In this document: one piece after another, positions 35,277 to 43,239 of the stretch
How positions within the stretch are numbered: position 1 is the stretch's first letter
Layout: every line of letters starts with the position of its first letter
NCBI GenBank assembly: GCA_017478485.1
Contig: JAFVDI010000017.1
Span: forward strand, 1-64,000
From: Clostridiales bacterium
GTDB taxonomy: Bacteria; Bacillota; Clostridia; Saccharofermentanales; Saccharofermentanaceae
Direction: 5' to 3'
Length of the DNA stretch: 64,000 nt
Notes under the pieces: generated by a model
Database searches by the model: none
The model's input: the letters and a program-made list of their open reading frames with translations, nothing else
Told to the model about the DNA's origin: nothing
Position numbers and translations under genes: made by a program

Positions 35277-35307
35277 TAAATTATTACGGTTAGGATGGGT
35301 GGATATT

Positions 35308-36381
35308 ATGGATTCATCAAAGAAGATAAATGTAAGCATCATCGGTTCCACAGGCTATGTAGGAGCTGAACTCGTCAGGGGCTTTTCGGCACATCCTGTC
35401 TTTGAACTCAAACATCTGATCGGAAGAAGCTTCGCAGGACAGAAGTTCTCCGACGTATATCCTGAATTCAGGAGCGTATGCGATCTGGTCATCGAAGACC
35501 TTTCGCCCGAGGAAGTCGGTAAGGACAGCGATCTTGTCATCACAGCCCTTCCCCACGGCGTTTCGAGCCAAACTGTTCCCGTTCTTCTTGATGCAGGCTG
35601 TAAGGTCATCGACCACAGCGGCGACTTCAGATACAAGGATCTTGCTACTTACGAGAAATCCTACAAACTCGACCATCCGCATCCGGAGCTTCTTGCAGAT
35701 GCCGTTTACGGACTTCCGGAGTTCTACAGGGATCAGCTTAAGAATGCAAAGCTCACGGCTAATCCGGGATGCTATCCCACATGCTCACTCATTGCGCTCG
35801 CACCTTTCCTCAAGAACCATCTCATCGAAGAGGATTCGATCATAATCGATGCCGTTTCAGGCGTCAGCGGTGCAGGCAGAAAATCAGACCTCGCATATGC
35901 TTTTTGCGAACTCGATGAAGGATTCAAACCTTACGGAGCAGTAGGACACAGGCATACGACCGAGATCGCCGAGCAGTGCTCTTTCCTCGCAGGAAAGAAT
36001 TCAGGCGACATCAAGGTCACGTTTACGCCTCATCTGGCACCTTTCAAGCGCGGAATGCTCGCAACGATCTACTGCAAGCCTTCAAAGAGCCTTGAAGATG
36101 TAACATCCGCGAAGATCAATGATATCTATAATGAATTCTATAAAGAAGAAACATTCGTAAGAGTTCTTCCCCAGGGCGTTCTTCCTGACGTCAAGGCTGT
36201 CTCCTACTCCAACTACATCGACGTAAACGGTGTATACGATGCTGAGACCGGACTTATCAAGCTCTTCTCCGCACAGGATAACCTCGGCAAGGGCGCCGCT
36301 CTTCAGGCAATTCAGGCTGCAAACGCAATGTTCGGTCTGGATGAGACAACAGGACTCAAGACGATAATCAGGGGGGTATAA
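35308..36381 (+). CDS. argC: N-acetyl-gamma-glutamyl-phosphate reductase
   Basis: ArgC reduces N-acetylglutamyl phosphate to the semialdehyde with NADPH, the third step of arginine synthesis. The product begins [22 protein letters not shown] with the NADP-binding fold; the catalytic cysteine is in [10 protein letters not shown], and [10 protein letters not shown] is a family motif. I chose the ATG at 35308 (357 residues) because it follows the predicted transcription start (about 35280) and a GG-rich ribosome binding site; the upstream frame to 35245 lies inside the promoter. It is the first gene of argCBDF. Confidence 0.96.
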   Translation: MDSSKKINVSIIGSTGYVGAELVRGFSAHPVFELKHLIGRSFAGQKFSDVYPEFRSVCDLVIEDLSPEEVGKDSDLVITALPHGVSSQTVPVLLDAGCKVIDHSGDFRYKDLATYEKSYKLDHPHPELLADAVYGLPEFYRDQLKNAKLTANPGCYPTCSLIALAPFLKNHLIEEDSIIIDAVSGVSGAGRKSDLAYAFCELDEGFKPYGAVGHRHTTEIAEQCSFLAGKNSGDIKVTFTPHLAPFKRGMLATIYCKPSKSLEDVTSAKINDIYNEFYKEETFVRVLPQGVLPDVKAVSYSNYIDVNGVYDAETGLIKLFSAQDNLGKGAALQAIQAANAMFGLDETTGLKTIIRGV

Positions 36382-36382
36382 C

Positions 36383-37327
36383 ATGGCCGGTCAGAAAGAG
36401 GCACCCGTAATCACGGGAGACATGCAGAACAATGTCGACAGGGCTTCGATCCTCATCGAAGCGCTTCCTTACATCAAGAAGATGCGCGGTCAGACCTTCG
36501 TCATCAAGTATGGCGGAAACGCAATGGTCAATGAAGAACTTAAGCAGTCTGTCATGGATGACATTACGCTCCTCAAGCTCATCGGCATCAACCCCGTCAT
36601 CGTTCACGGCGGCGGACCCGACATTTCCGGCATGCTCAATAAAGTCGGCAAGGAATCCCATTTCGTAAACGGCCTAAGGTACACCGACGAGGAGACCATG
36701 GGTTATGCCCAAATGGTCCTTATCGGTAAGACCAACAAGGAGATCGTTTCCGTTCTCTGCGGCAAGGGCGCAAAGGCCGTAGGTATCAGCGGCATCGACG
36801 GCAATCTGATCGAAGCCGAGAAGATGACCGAGGATTCCGAGGGCAACCCCATCGACATCGGCTATGTCGGCAAGATCACACGCATCAACACAAAGGTCAT
36901 TTCGATGCTCGCAAATGACGAATACATTCCCGTCATCGCTCCAATCGGCGTCGGCAAGGACGGCGAGAGCTACAACATCAATGCAGACACGGTAGCCTCC
37001 GAGGTTGCAGTCGCACTTGGCGCTTCCAAGCTCATCATCCTCACGGATGTCGGCGGCGTTCTTGAGACGACTCCCGAAGGCAAAGAGCATATCATTCCGG
37101 TACTCGATCAGCAGGACGTTAAGGACTGTATCGACAAAGGCATAATCAGCGGCGGCATGATCCCCAAGATTGAAGGCTGCCTGGGCACTGTTCTCCGAGG
37201 CGTCGGCCGTGCACACATAATCGACGGCAGGATACCGCATTCCATTATCCTCGAGACATTTACAAAGAACGGCATCGGCACAATGATAATCAAGGAGAAA
37301 CAAGAGAATTATGAGTATAGAAAATGA
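36383..37327 (+). CDS. argB: acetylglutamate kinase
   Basis: ArgB phosphorylates N-acetylglutamate, the second step of the pathway and often the target of arginine feedback. The 314-residue product has the amino acid kinase fold with [25 protein letters not shown] and [12 protein letters not shown]. An N-terminal helix of about 30 residues ([20 protein letters not shown]) is present; this helix is associated with arginine-sensitive hexameric enzymes. It starts 1 nt after the argC stop and overlaps argD by 17 bp. Confidence 0.96.
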   Translation: MAGQKEAPVITGDMQNNVDRASILIEALPYIKKMRGQTFVIKYGGNAMVNEELKQSVMDDITLLKLIGINPVIVHGGGPDISGMLNKVGKESHFVNGLRYTDEETMGYAQMVLIGKTNKEIVSVLCGKGAKAVGISGIDGNLIEAEKMTEDSEGNPIDIGYVGKITRINTKVISMLANDEYIPVIAPIGVGKDGESYNINADTVASEVAVALGASKLIILTDVGGVLETTPEGKEHIIPVLDQQDVKDCIDKGIISGGMIPKIEGCLGTVLRGVGRAHIIDGRIPHSIILETFTKNGIGTMIIKEKQENYEYRK

Positions 37328-38660
37328 TTTTGCTTTGATAAGCGATTTTGACAAGAACTACTGTCTTCAGGTCTTCGCACCGCTCCCCGTAGCTTTCACC
37401 AAGGGCAAGGGCAGCTATCTGTATGACACCGAGGGCAACAAGTACCTGGACATGATCGGCGGCATCGCCGTCAATTCCTTGGGCCACGGCAATCCCAAGC
37501 TCGTCGGCGCGATTTCCAAGCAGGCAAGAAACCTCATCCACTGCAGCAACTATTACTATATCCCGCAGAGATCAGAGCTCGCCTACAGGCTCTGCAGGGC
37601 AAGCTTTGCCGACAAGGCATTCTTCTGCAATTCGGGCGCTGAGGCAAACGAAGCTGCCCTCAAGATCGCACGCGGATATTTCCACTACAAGGGCGAGGAC
37701 AAGTACGAGATAATCACAGCCGAGAAGAGCTTCCACGGAAGGACTTTCGGTACCATGACCGCCACAGGCCAGGAGAAGTTCTCCAAGCCTTTTGCACCCG
37801 TCGTTCCAGGCTTCAAATATGTTCCCTTCAATGATATTGATGCGGTCAAGGCTGCTGTCGGACCCCATACTGCAGCCATCATGCTCGAGCTCATCCAGGG
37901 CGAGAGCGGCGTAAATCCCGCTGACGCGGAATACATCCAGGCAGTCAAAAAGCTCTGCACCGAGAAGGGTATCCTTCTCATCATCGATGAAGTACAGACA
38001 GGCGTCGGACGTACCGGCAAGATGTTCTGCTATCAGAACTACGGCATCACTCCTGATATCATGACCCTCGCAAAGGGCCTTGGCGGCGGTGTTCCGATCG
38101 GCGCAATGCTCTGCACCGACGAGGTCGCCAAGGGCTTCCAGGTCGGAGATCACGGCAGCACATTCGGCGGCAACCCCCTGGCTTGCGCGGCAGGTATCGC
38201 AGTCATGGAATACTTCGGTGAGGCTAATCTTCTCGATAACGTAAACCTCGTGAGCGCAGCGCTTTTCGAGAAGCTGAACAAGCTCAAGAGCAAGTACGGC
38301 TGCATCAAGGCGGTACGCGGCATGGGCCTTCTCATCGGCATCGAGTTTGATGAGACAGTCATCGCATCCGGCCTCAGGGAAGAACTTTTCAGGAACGGTT
38401 TCCTTGTAAGTGCCATCGGTAAATCCGTCATAAGGATTGCTCCCCCGCTCATCATCACGAAGGCCCAGGCATTAAGCTTCGTAAGGGCGCTCGATTCCAT
38501 CCTTTCGACAAGGATGGGCGGCAAGCCGAATCCGATCCTCAATGCCTTCAAGAACATCGGACGCAAAGAAACACCCGCAATGAAGGCACTCGTTGAGGAA
38601 AAGCCCGCAGAAGAGACAAAGCCCGCGGCGCTTCCCGAACACGAAGACGAACTGGAATAA
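37311..38660 (+). CDS. argD: acetylornithine aminotransferase
   Basis: ArgD transfers an amino group from glutamate to N-acetylglutamate semialdehyde, forming N-acetylornithine. The 449-residue class-III aminotransferase has the PLP lysine in [14 protein letters not shown], the [14 protein letters not shown] motif before it, and [11 protein letters not shown] after it. Compared with common ArgD proteins it has an extra C-terminal tail of about 50 residues, lysine- and acid-rich ([14 protein letters not shown]), without known function. Its start lies inside the end of argB. Confidence 0.95.
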   Translation: MSIENDFALISDFDKNYCLQVFAPLPVAFTKGKGSYLYDTEGNKYLDMIGGIAVNSLGHGNPKLVGAISKQARNLIHCSNYYYIPQRSELAYRLCRASFADKAFFCNSGAEANEAALKIARGYFHYKGEDKYEIITAEKSFHGRTFGTMTATGQEKFSKPFAPVVPGFKYVPFNDIDAVKAAVGPHTAAIMLELIQGESGVNPADAEYIQAVKKLCTEKGILLIIDEVQTGVGRTGKMFCYQNYGITPDIMTLAKGLGGGVPIGAMLCTDEVAKGFQVGDHGSTFGGNPLACAAGIAVMEYFGEANLLDNVNLVSAALFEKLNKLKSKYGCIKAVRGMGLLIGIEFDETVIASGLREELFRNGFLVSAIGKSVIRIAPPLIITKAQALSFVRALDSILSTRMGGKPNPILNAFKNIGRKETPAMKALVEEKPAEETKPAALPEHEDELE

Positions 38661-38681
38661 AGCATTAAGGAGTATGGAACA

Positions 38682-39608
38682 ATGAAGCACTATATAGATT
38701 TTCACGAAGACGTAGGCATCAAGGAACTCGACTATCTGCTCGATATCGCGGCAGACATGAAGGACAAGACCAAGAAGGGCATCAAGCACCACTATCTTGA
38801 CGGCAAGACACTGGGAATGATCTTCACGAAGTCATCCACGAGAACACGCGTCTCTTTCGAGGTCGGCATGTATCAGCTCGGCGGAATGGCTCTGTTCCTT
38901 TCCAACAATGATATCCAGATCGGCAGAGGCGAGACCATCTACGATACTGCAAACGTTCTTTCCGGCATGATCGACGGCATCATGATCAGGACCTTCAAGC
39001 ACCAGGATGTCGTGGATCTCGCAAAGTACGGAAAGATCCCCGTCATCAACGGTCTTACGGATGACCAGCATCCCACGCAGATGCTCGCAGACCTCCTTAC
39101 CATCAAGGAGCACAAGGGCGCATTAAAGGGCCTTAAGCTTGCTTACGTAGGTGACGGCAACAACGTTGCAAATTCACTTCTCCAGGCTTGCGCAAAAGCA
39201 GGAATGGACGTAGCCATCGGATCACCTGCTGATTACACATGCCCTGAAAAGTACGTCAAGCAGGCCGAAGAAGATGCAAAGATCACCGGATCAAAGATCC
39301 TCATGACAACAGATCCTTTTGAAGCGGCAGCTGACGCAGACGTTATCTATACAGACACATGGACATCGATGGGCCAGGAAGCAGAGAAGGCCAAGAGAGT
39401 TGAGATCTTCAAGGATTATCAGGTCAACTCCAAGCTCATGGGCGTTGCCCACAAGGATGCCATCTTCCTCCACTGCCTGCCCGCATACAGAGGATACGAA
39501 GTAACCGAGGATGTCATCGACGGACCTCAGAGCGTTGTTTTCGATGAAGCAGAGAACAGACTCCACGCTCACAAGGCGATCCTCGTAAACTGCTATCTCA
39601 ACAGCTGA
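38682..39608 (+). CDS. argF: ornithine carbamoyltransferase
   Basis: ArgF makes citrulline from ornithine and carbamoyl phosphate. The 308-residue product has the carbamoyl phosphate site SSTRTRVSFEVGM, the ornithine-site residues in the DxxxSMG-type segment (DTWTSMGQE), and the HCLPAYRG motif with its conserved Cys. An AAGGAG site precedes it, 21 nt after argD. argG and argH are not in the window. Confidence 0.96.
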   Translation: MKHYIDFHEDVGIKELDYLLDIAADMKDKTKKGIKHHYLDGKTLGMIFTKSSTRTRVSFEVGMYQLGGMALFLSNNDIQIGRGETIYDTANVLSGMIDGIMIRTFKHQDVVDLAKYGKIPVINGLTDDQHPTQMLADLLTIKEHKGALKGLKLAYVGDGNNVANSLLQACAKAGMDVAIGSPADYTCPEKYVKQAEEDAKITGSKILMTTDPFEAAADADVIYTDTWTSMGQEAEKAKRVEIFKDYQVNSKLMGVAHKDAIFLHCLPAYRGYEVTEDVIDGPQSVVFDEAENRLHAHKAILVNCYLNS

Positions 39609-39631
39609 AAAGAAGGTAAAACGCGCATAAG

Positions 39632-40165
39632 ATGAACAACGGCGATCTTGTCACAAGGACCGCAACTTCCCGTGATGCGGCTGCCATACAGCAGCTGCTC
39701 AGGACTGCCATGCTCACTTACTGCGCGGAATCCGAGATATCGGCTGCAATGCTCGAAGCGATGACCGAATCTATAGAGTCTGTCGAAGAGCGCATCAGGA
39801 ACAACAACTGCATTGCGGTATTTGACGGTGACGAAGCCGTCGGAACCATCACGACAGGCATTACAAACGTGCCTGTCAAATACAGTTTTTCCACTAAGAC
39901 CGAGAATTTTCTGAGTGAGTTTTCACAGGCCGCTTATGTATCGCGTTTCGCAGTCATCCAGGGCAAAAGGCACGCCGGCCTCGGCGTCAGCCTCATTACC
40001 GCTAGCGAGGAATATTCAAGAAGCAGCGGATGCGAGGTCATGCTCCTTCACTGCTCTACCGTGAACAAGAAGATGACCGCATTCTACAATGCACGCGGCT
40101 TCGTGCTTATCGATGTGGAAAACTCCAGAGGTTATCCGAGAGGTCTTTTCGCAAAAGTTCTGTGA
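39632..40165 (+). CDS. GNAT family N-acetyltransferase in the arg operon
   Basis: The 177-residue product is a GNAT acetyltransferase. The beta4-alpha3 region reads YVSRFAVIQGKRHAGLGVSLI, corresponding to the acetyl-CoA pyrophosphate loop (QGKRHAGLG for the usual Q/R-x-x-G-x-G/A), and the C-terminal strand carries NKKMTAFYNARGFVLID, typical of the family. Its substrate cannot be read from the sequence. Being the last gene of argCBDF, in an operon lacking argJ and argA, it is a candidate source of N-acetylglutamate; this is inference only. It ends 2 nt before the convergent ispE. Confidence 0.85.
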   Translation: MNNGDLVTRTATSRDAAAIQQLLRTAMLTYCAESEISAAMLEAMTESIESVEERIRNNNCIAVFDGDEAVGTITTGITNVPVKYSFSTKTENFLSEFSQAAYVSRFAVIQGKRHAGLGVSLITASEEYSRSSGCEVMLLHCSTVNKKMTAFYNARGFVLIDVENSRGYPRGLFAKVL

Positions 40166-40167
40166 TC

Positions 40168-41097
40168 TCAGACGGTCTCTGCCAGATACAGGCTGCAGCC
40201 TGAAAGCGCAGGGACATCCTTTACCTGCTCCATTGCAGCAGCAGCATCTCCCCTGTTCTCAAACAAAGCAAATACGGCACTTCCGGAACCTGTCATGCAG
40301 CAGTACTCCGCTCCGGCATTGATGAAAGCCGTCTTGAGCGTTTCGATCTCCGGAACGAGCTTTATGGCCGGAACTTCAAGATCGTTTATGAGGAATTCGC
40401 GCTTCGCAAGAAGCTTTTCGAGTATGTCCGAATTATTCCTGTGATGGGTATTCATGCTGTCAATGTAATCCGAATATGCCTTCATATCGAAAGGTTTAGC
40501 CTCTTCGGAATCCATGAGGGCGAAGCACTCGGGAGTGGAGACTCCTGCTTTCGGCTTGCCGATCAGAACGCCCAGACCTGCAAGGCTCTCGACCGGCTTT
40601 ATGACTTCTCCAACGCCTTCGCAAAGGCATGTTCCGCCGTAAAGGAAGAACGGAACGTCAGCGCCGACATTTACCGCAATGCGGAGAAGTTCCTCCTCCG
40701 TGAACGGCTGGCCGAAGTGTTCCTGAAGCACTACAAGGACCGCAGCGGCATCCGAGCTTCCGCCGCCCATTCCTGATTCGGAAGGGATGTTCTTGATAAG
40801 ATCTATCTCGGTATAAGGAGCCGTGAAGCTCTCGTCCTTAAGTTTTTTGTAATTGGAAAAGAAACGGTCGCAGGCTTTCTTGCAGAGATTCTTTTCGGGA
40901 TCTATGTCACTCCTGCCGAAGCAATTGATCTTGAACCCGCGGCGTGAAGAATCGATCGTGATGGTAAGCTTATCAGCACAGTCTATCTCCTGCATTACCG
41001 TGTAAAGCCTGTGATAGCCGTTGGGCAATGTGCCGTTAACCCTCAGAAAGAGGTTGATCTTTGCATTTGCTGTTATCTCATACGAATCCGTCGGCAT
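40168..41097 (-). CDS. ispE: 4-diphosphocytidyl-2-C-methyl-D-erythritol kinase
   Basis: IspE is the GHMP kinase of the non-mevalonate isoprenoid pathway. The 309-residue product begins with NAKINLFLRVNGTLPNGYH, and the ATP-binding loop is PSESGMGGGSSDAAAVL; MTGSGSAVFALF near the end is the third GHMP motif. veg lies upstream as in Bacillus. Its stop codon lies 2 nt from the stop of the convergent GNAT gene. Confidence 0.96.
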   Translation of the reverse strand: MPTDSYEITANAKINLFLRVNGTLPNGYHRLYTVMQEIDCADKLTITIDSSRRGFKINCFGRSDIDPEKNLCKKACDRFFSNYKKLKDESFTAPYTEIDLIKNIPSESGMGGGSSDAAAVLVVLQEHFGQPFTEEELLRIAVNVGADVPFFLYGGTCLCEGVGEVIKPVESLAGLGVLIGKPKAGVSTPECFALMDSEEAKPFDMKAYSDYIDSMNTHHRNNSDILEKLLAKREFLINDLEVPAIKLVPEIETLKTAFINAGAEYCCMTGSGSAVFALFENRGDAAAAMEQVKDVPALSGCSLYLAETV

Positions 41098-41163
41098 GTT
41101 CCGGCTCTCCGTTCAAATACTGATTTTATATCACCTTTATATATTATACGCTCTCATAAATAA

Positions 41164-41194
41164 AAGTGCCGCAGGTGATGTTCCTGCGACACTT
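41164..41194 (-). terminator. hairpin terminator after veg
   Basis: A stem of 11 pairs with one mismatch (AAGTG-C-CGCAGG with CCTGCG-A-CACTT, 41164-41175 and 41183-41194) is followed in the minus direction by a moderately T-rich stretch (CTTTTATTTAT). It lies 32 nt after the veg stop and would partly separate veg from ispE. A TATAAT box for ispE lies beyond it near 41146-41151. Confidence 0.75.
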
Positions 41195-41225
41195 AACTGA
41201 TGCAAAGCGTTTCTTGGCAAGTGGC

Positions 41226-41492
41226 TCAGACAGCGACTTCTGAAGCCTTCTCAGGCATGATACCTACGCGGACTGTTCTTGTGAGAACATCGATGTAGCT
41301 GAAAGAAACTACAGACTGCTTGCCTGCCTCGTTCTCGCAGAGAAGTGTGAAAACGTTGGGATAGCAGTGCTCAACAGTGCCGATGTAGGTGATTATCCTT
41401 TTGCGTCCGCCATTTGTCTTGCAGACGATCCTTTTACCGATGAGATCCTGGAACTTGCTTCTGCACTTCTCGAGATCTGAACTGATAATCAT
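41226..41492 (-). CDS. veg: Veg family protein
   Basis: Veg is a small Firmicutes protein; in Bacillus subtilis it affects biofilm formation, and its promoter is a classic very strong promoter. The 88-residue product matches the family in GKRIVCKTNGGRKRIITYIG, the segment YPNVFTLLCE, and SYIDVLTRTV. It has a strong promoter, a good GGAGG site partly inside a short CTCC/GGAG hairpin, and lies upstream of ispE as in Bacillus. Confidence 0.9.
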   Translation of the reverse strand: MIISSDLEKCRSKFQDLIGKRIVCKTNGGRKRIITYIGTVEHCYPNVFTLLCENEAGKQSVVSFSYIDVLTRTVRVGIMPEKASEVAV

Positions 41493-41573
41493 TTGGTCAC
41501 CCTCCGCTCGGAGATTATGTAAGAATAATCAGATAACTTTATAAAAAATGAATGATTATTGAAACACAGGACA

Positions 41574-41602
41574 ATTCTAACCTTTGCTTGATTTTTTGTC
41601 AA
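41574..41602 (-). promoter_or_regulatory. veg promoter
   Basis: Consensus TTGACA (41597-41602) and TAGAAT (41574-41579) are spaced by 17 nt on the minus strand, followed by an AT-rich leader of about 75 nt. This resembles the strength of the well-known Bacillus veg promoter. Confidence 0.85.
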
Positions 41603-41705
41603 TAAAAAACCACAAGATTTAGTGCGTAAATATGTAATATCAACAAAATATAGTGTTTCTTGCGTGCAAAAACCGTTTTTCAAAGGTATTCACACGCCTT
41701 CGCCG

Positions 41706-41734
41706 TTGAAAACACTATTTATTTTATTTAAAAT
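41706..41734 (+). promoter_or_regulatory. promoter placing the start site at the initiation codon
   Basis: TTGAAA (41706-41711) and TAAAAT (41729-41734) are spaced by 17 nt. Transcription would begin around 41740-41742, where the GTG (41741) and ATG (41744) of the next gene lie; no ribosome binding site is present in between. This predicts a leaderless or near-leaderless mRNA. Confidence 0.6.
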
Positions 41735-41740
41735 CGTTGC

Positions 41741-42985
41741 GTGATGAAAAGACCTAATCCTACATTTCTGCAAAAAGCACCGAAGATACACTCGTCGCGC
41801 CGCAGGCGGACGCTCATTATCGTGCTCATAACGCTTGGCATCACCATGATCCTCATGTTCTTCCGCAAAGTCTCCTACGACGGCCAGACATATGCGGAAA
41901 TGTTCCCCGACCTTGTCGGAGCAGCGAAAAGGGAGACCACGACATATTCCGAATACAGAAGGCCGGTCCATACCACCACCGAGTCGACTACGACCGAGAC
42001 CACGACTGAAGCAACGACGATCCTTGCGCCTTCCGTTGTTACCACAACGCCGAGCGAGACAGAAGCTCCGACCACCAAGCAGCAGAATAATTCTCCCGAT
42101 CCGATCATCGAGAACCCCAGCTACACTTTTAAGAAGGCTTCATGGCACCAGACAGCCACTTACCAGAAGAGAGCTGTCCTGCTCGACAGCCTGAGGGAAA
42201 AAGTCAGGGCGGTCGACAGAGAGCAGACCTATATGCGCATATGCTTTGAGTTCATCTCCCTCAAGAACGGAGACCGCATCGGCTACAGGAACTTAGAGCC
42301 CGTCCTTCCTTCCGGCGCTTATGCTATCCCGATCGAACTCGCATGGTACGAACAGTACGCAAAGGGCGATCAGGAACTCGCGGGAGTCTCAACATACGAA
42401 AAGGGCTCAAAAGGCGCATACTCCGCATCTTACATCGGCCATACATACAGATACGGCAAACAGTTCTTCCACCGCAATTCGCTCAACTATGCCATCACGA
42501 AGAATGACAGCATAGCCCTCAATTTCATCATCGAATCGATGGGCGGAATGGAGAAAGTCATTCCCGAAATAGACAAGATCAGCGGTTATATCGGCTATGA
42601 TGACGCAATACTTTACACTGACTACAGAGGCAGACGCTACAATTCCGGAAGCAGGACATCCTGCTATGACATGACGAACTACCTCAAGTTCCTGTATAAC
42701 GGTTACATCAACTCGCCCGACGTTTACCAGCGCATGATCAATGACATGTACTACAACGAGATGGTCTCGCCTTTCAAGGGCTCATTCGCACAGGATACCC
42801 CCATCCTTCATGTTCAGGGAAGGAACATCAGCATGGGCGCTTACATGGACTGCGCGATCATCGACTGCGAGGAACCGATCGGAATCGTCGTATATGTCGA
42901 GTCCGCTTATGAGGAAAACGCATATGCCGTCATGCAGCAGATAGCAAGGTACACTGCCGAGTTCGTAAGAGCCTGCTACAGCTGA
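41741..42985 (+). CDS. membrane-anchored protein with degenerate class A beta-lactamase-like fold
   Basis: The 414-residue product has a basic N-terminus, one membrane helix (about 24-40), a Thr/Glu-rich linker (about 65-120) and an outer domain that aligns with the beta-lactamase/PBP-like serine hydrolase fold. The catalytic motifs are gone: the SxxK position reads GAYA (192-195, followed by IPIELAWYEQ), the SDN position reads KND (254-256), and no KTG is found where HVQGRN stands. It is therefore probably a non-enzymatic surface protein, perhaps binding cell wall. ATG at 41744 or GTG at 41741 may be the start. Confidence 0.75.
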   Translation: MMKRPNPTFLQKAPKIHSSRRRRTLIIVLITLGITMILMFFRKVSYDGQTYAEMFPDLVGAAKRETTTYSEYRRPVHTTTESTTTETTTEATTILAPSVVTTTPSETEAPTTKQQNNSPDPIIENPSYTFKKASWHQTATYQKRAVLLDSLREKVRAVDREQTYMRICFEFISLKNGDRIGYRNLEPVLPSGAYAIPIELAWYEQYAKGDQELAGVSTYEKGSKGAYSASYIGHTYRYGKQFFHRNSLNYAITKNDSIALNFIIESMGGMEKVIPEIDKISGYIGYDDAILYTDYRGRRYNSGSRTSCYDMTNYLKFLYNGYINSPDVYQRMINDMYYNEMVSPFKGSFAQDTPILHVQGRNISMGAYMDCAIIDCEEPIGIVVYVESAYEENAYAVMQQIARYTAEFVRACYS

Positions 42986-43040
42986 TATTCCGGATTGTCC
43001 TATTAATCATTTATATGTTTTAGGGCGCACCGGTTTTTTA

Positions 43041-43049
43041 TGTTATAAT
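43041..43049 (+). promoter_or_regulatory. extended -10 promoter of the SRP RNA gene
   Basis: TGTTATAAT (TG at 43041-43042, TATAAT at 43044-43049) is an extended -10 element 7-8 nt before the first SRP RNA base. No good -35 is seen, which is common for extended -10 promoters. Confidence 0.65.
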
Positions 43050-43056
43050 TCATCTG

Positions 43057-43200
43057 GTCGTCCCGTCCGGTCTGTTGCCGGTCAGGGTCCCGTGCGACAC
43101 TGAGCCGTGAACCCTGTCAGGTCCGGAAGGAAGCAGCAGTAAGCGGATTTCAGCGTGCGCCGCGGGGAAGCCTTGCCGGCGGCAGTTCGGGCGGGACGAA
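43057..43200 (+). ncRNA. ffs: signal recognition particle RNA (small bacterial type)
   Basis: The universally conserved SRP RNA apical part is present: GTCAGGTCCGGAAGGAAGCA then GCAGTAAG (about 43118-43143). The ends pair in an 11-bp helix (43058-43068 with 43189-43199), which fixes the borders and gives about 144 nt, intermediate between the 4.5S form and the long Bacillus form. T6 at 43203-43208 follows the helix and probably ends transcription. The gene lies directly upstream of dnaX, the usual position in Firmicutes. Confidence 0.95.
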
Positions 43201-43239
43201 CTCTTTTTTGTGTTAAATTTCGCGCAAGGGGCTTAGCTT

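Noticed and set aside
35245..35307. Upstream start for argC
   Set aside because: These codons coincide with the -35/-10 promoter boxes and ARG boxes, so they are not translated.
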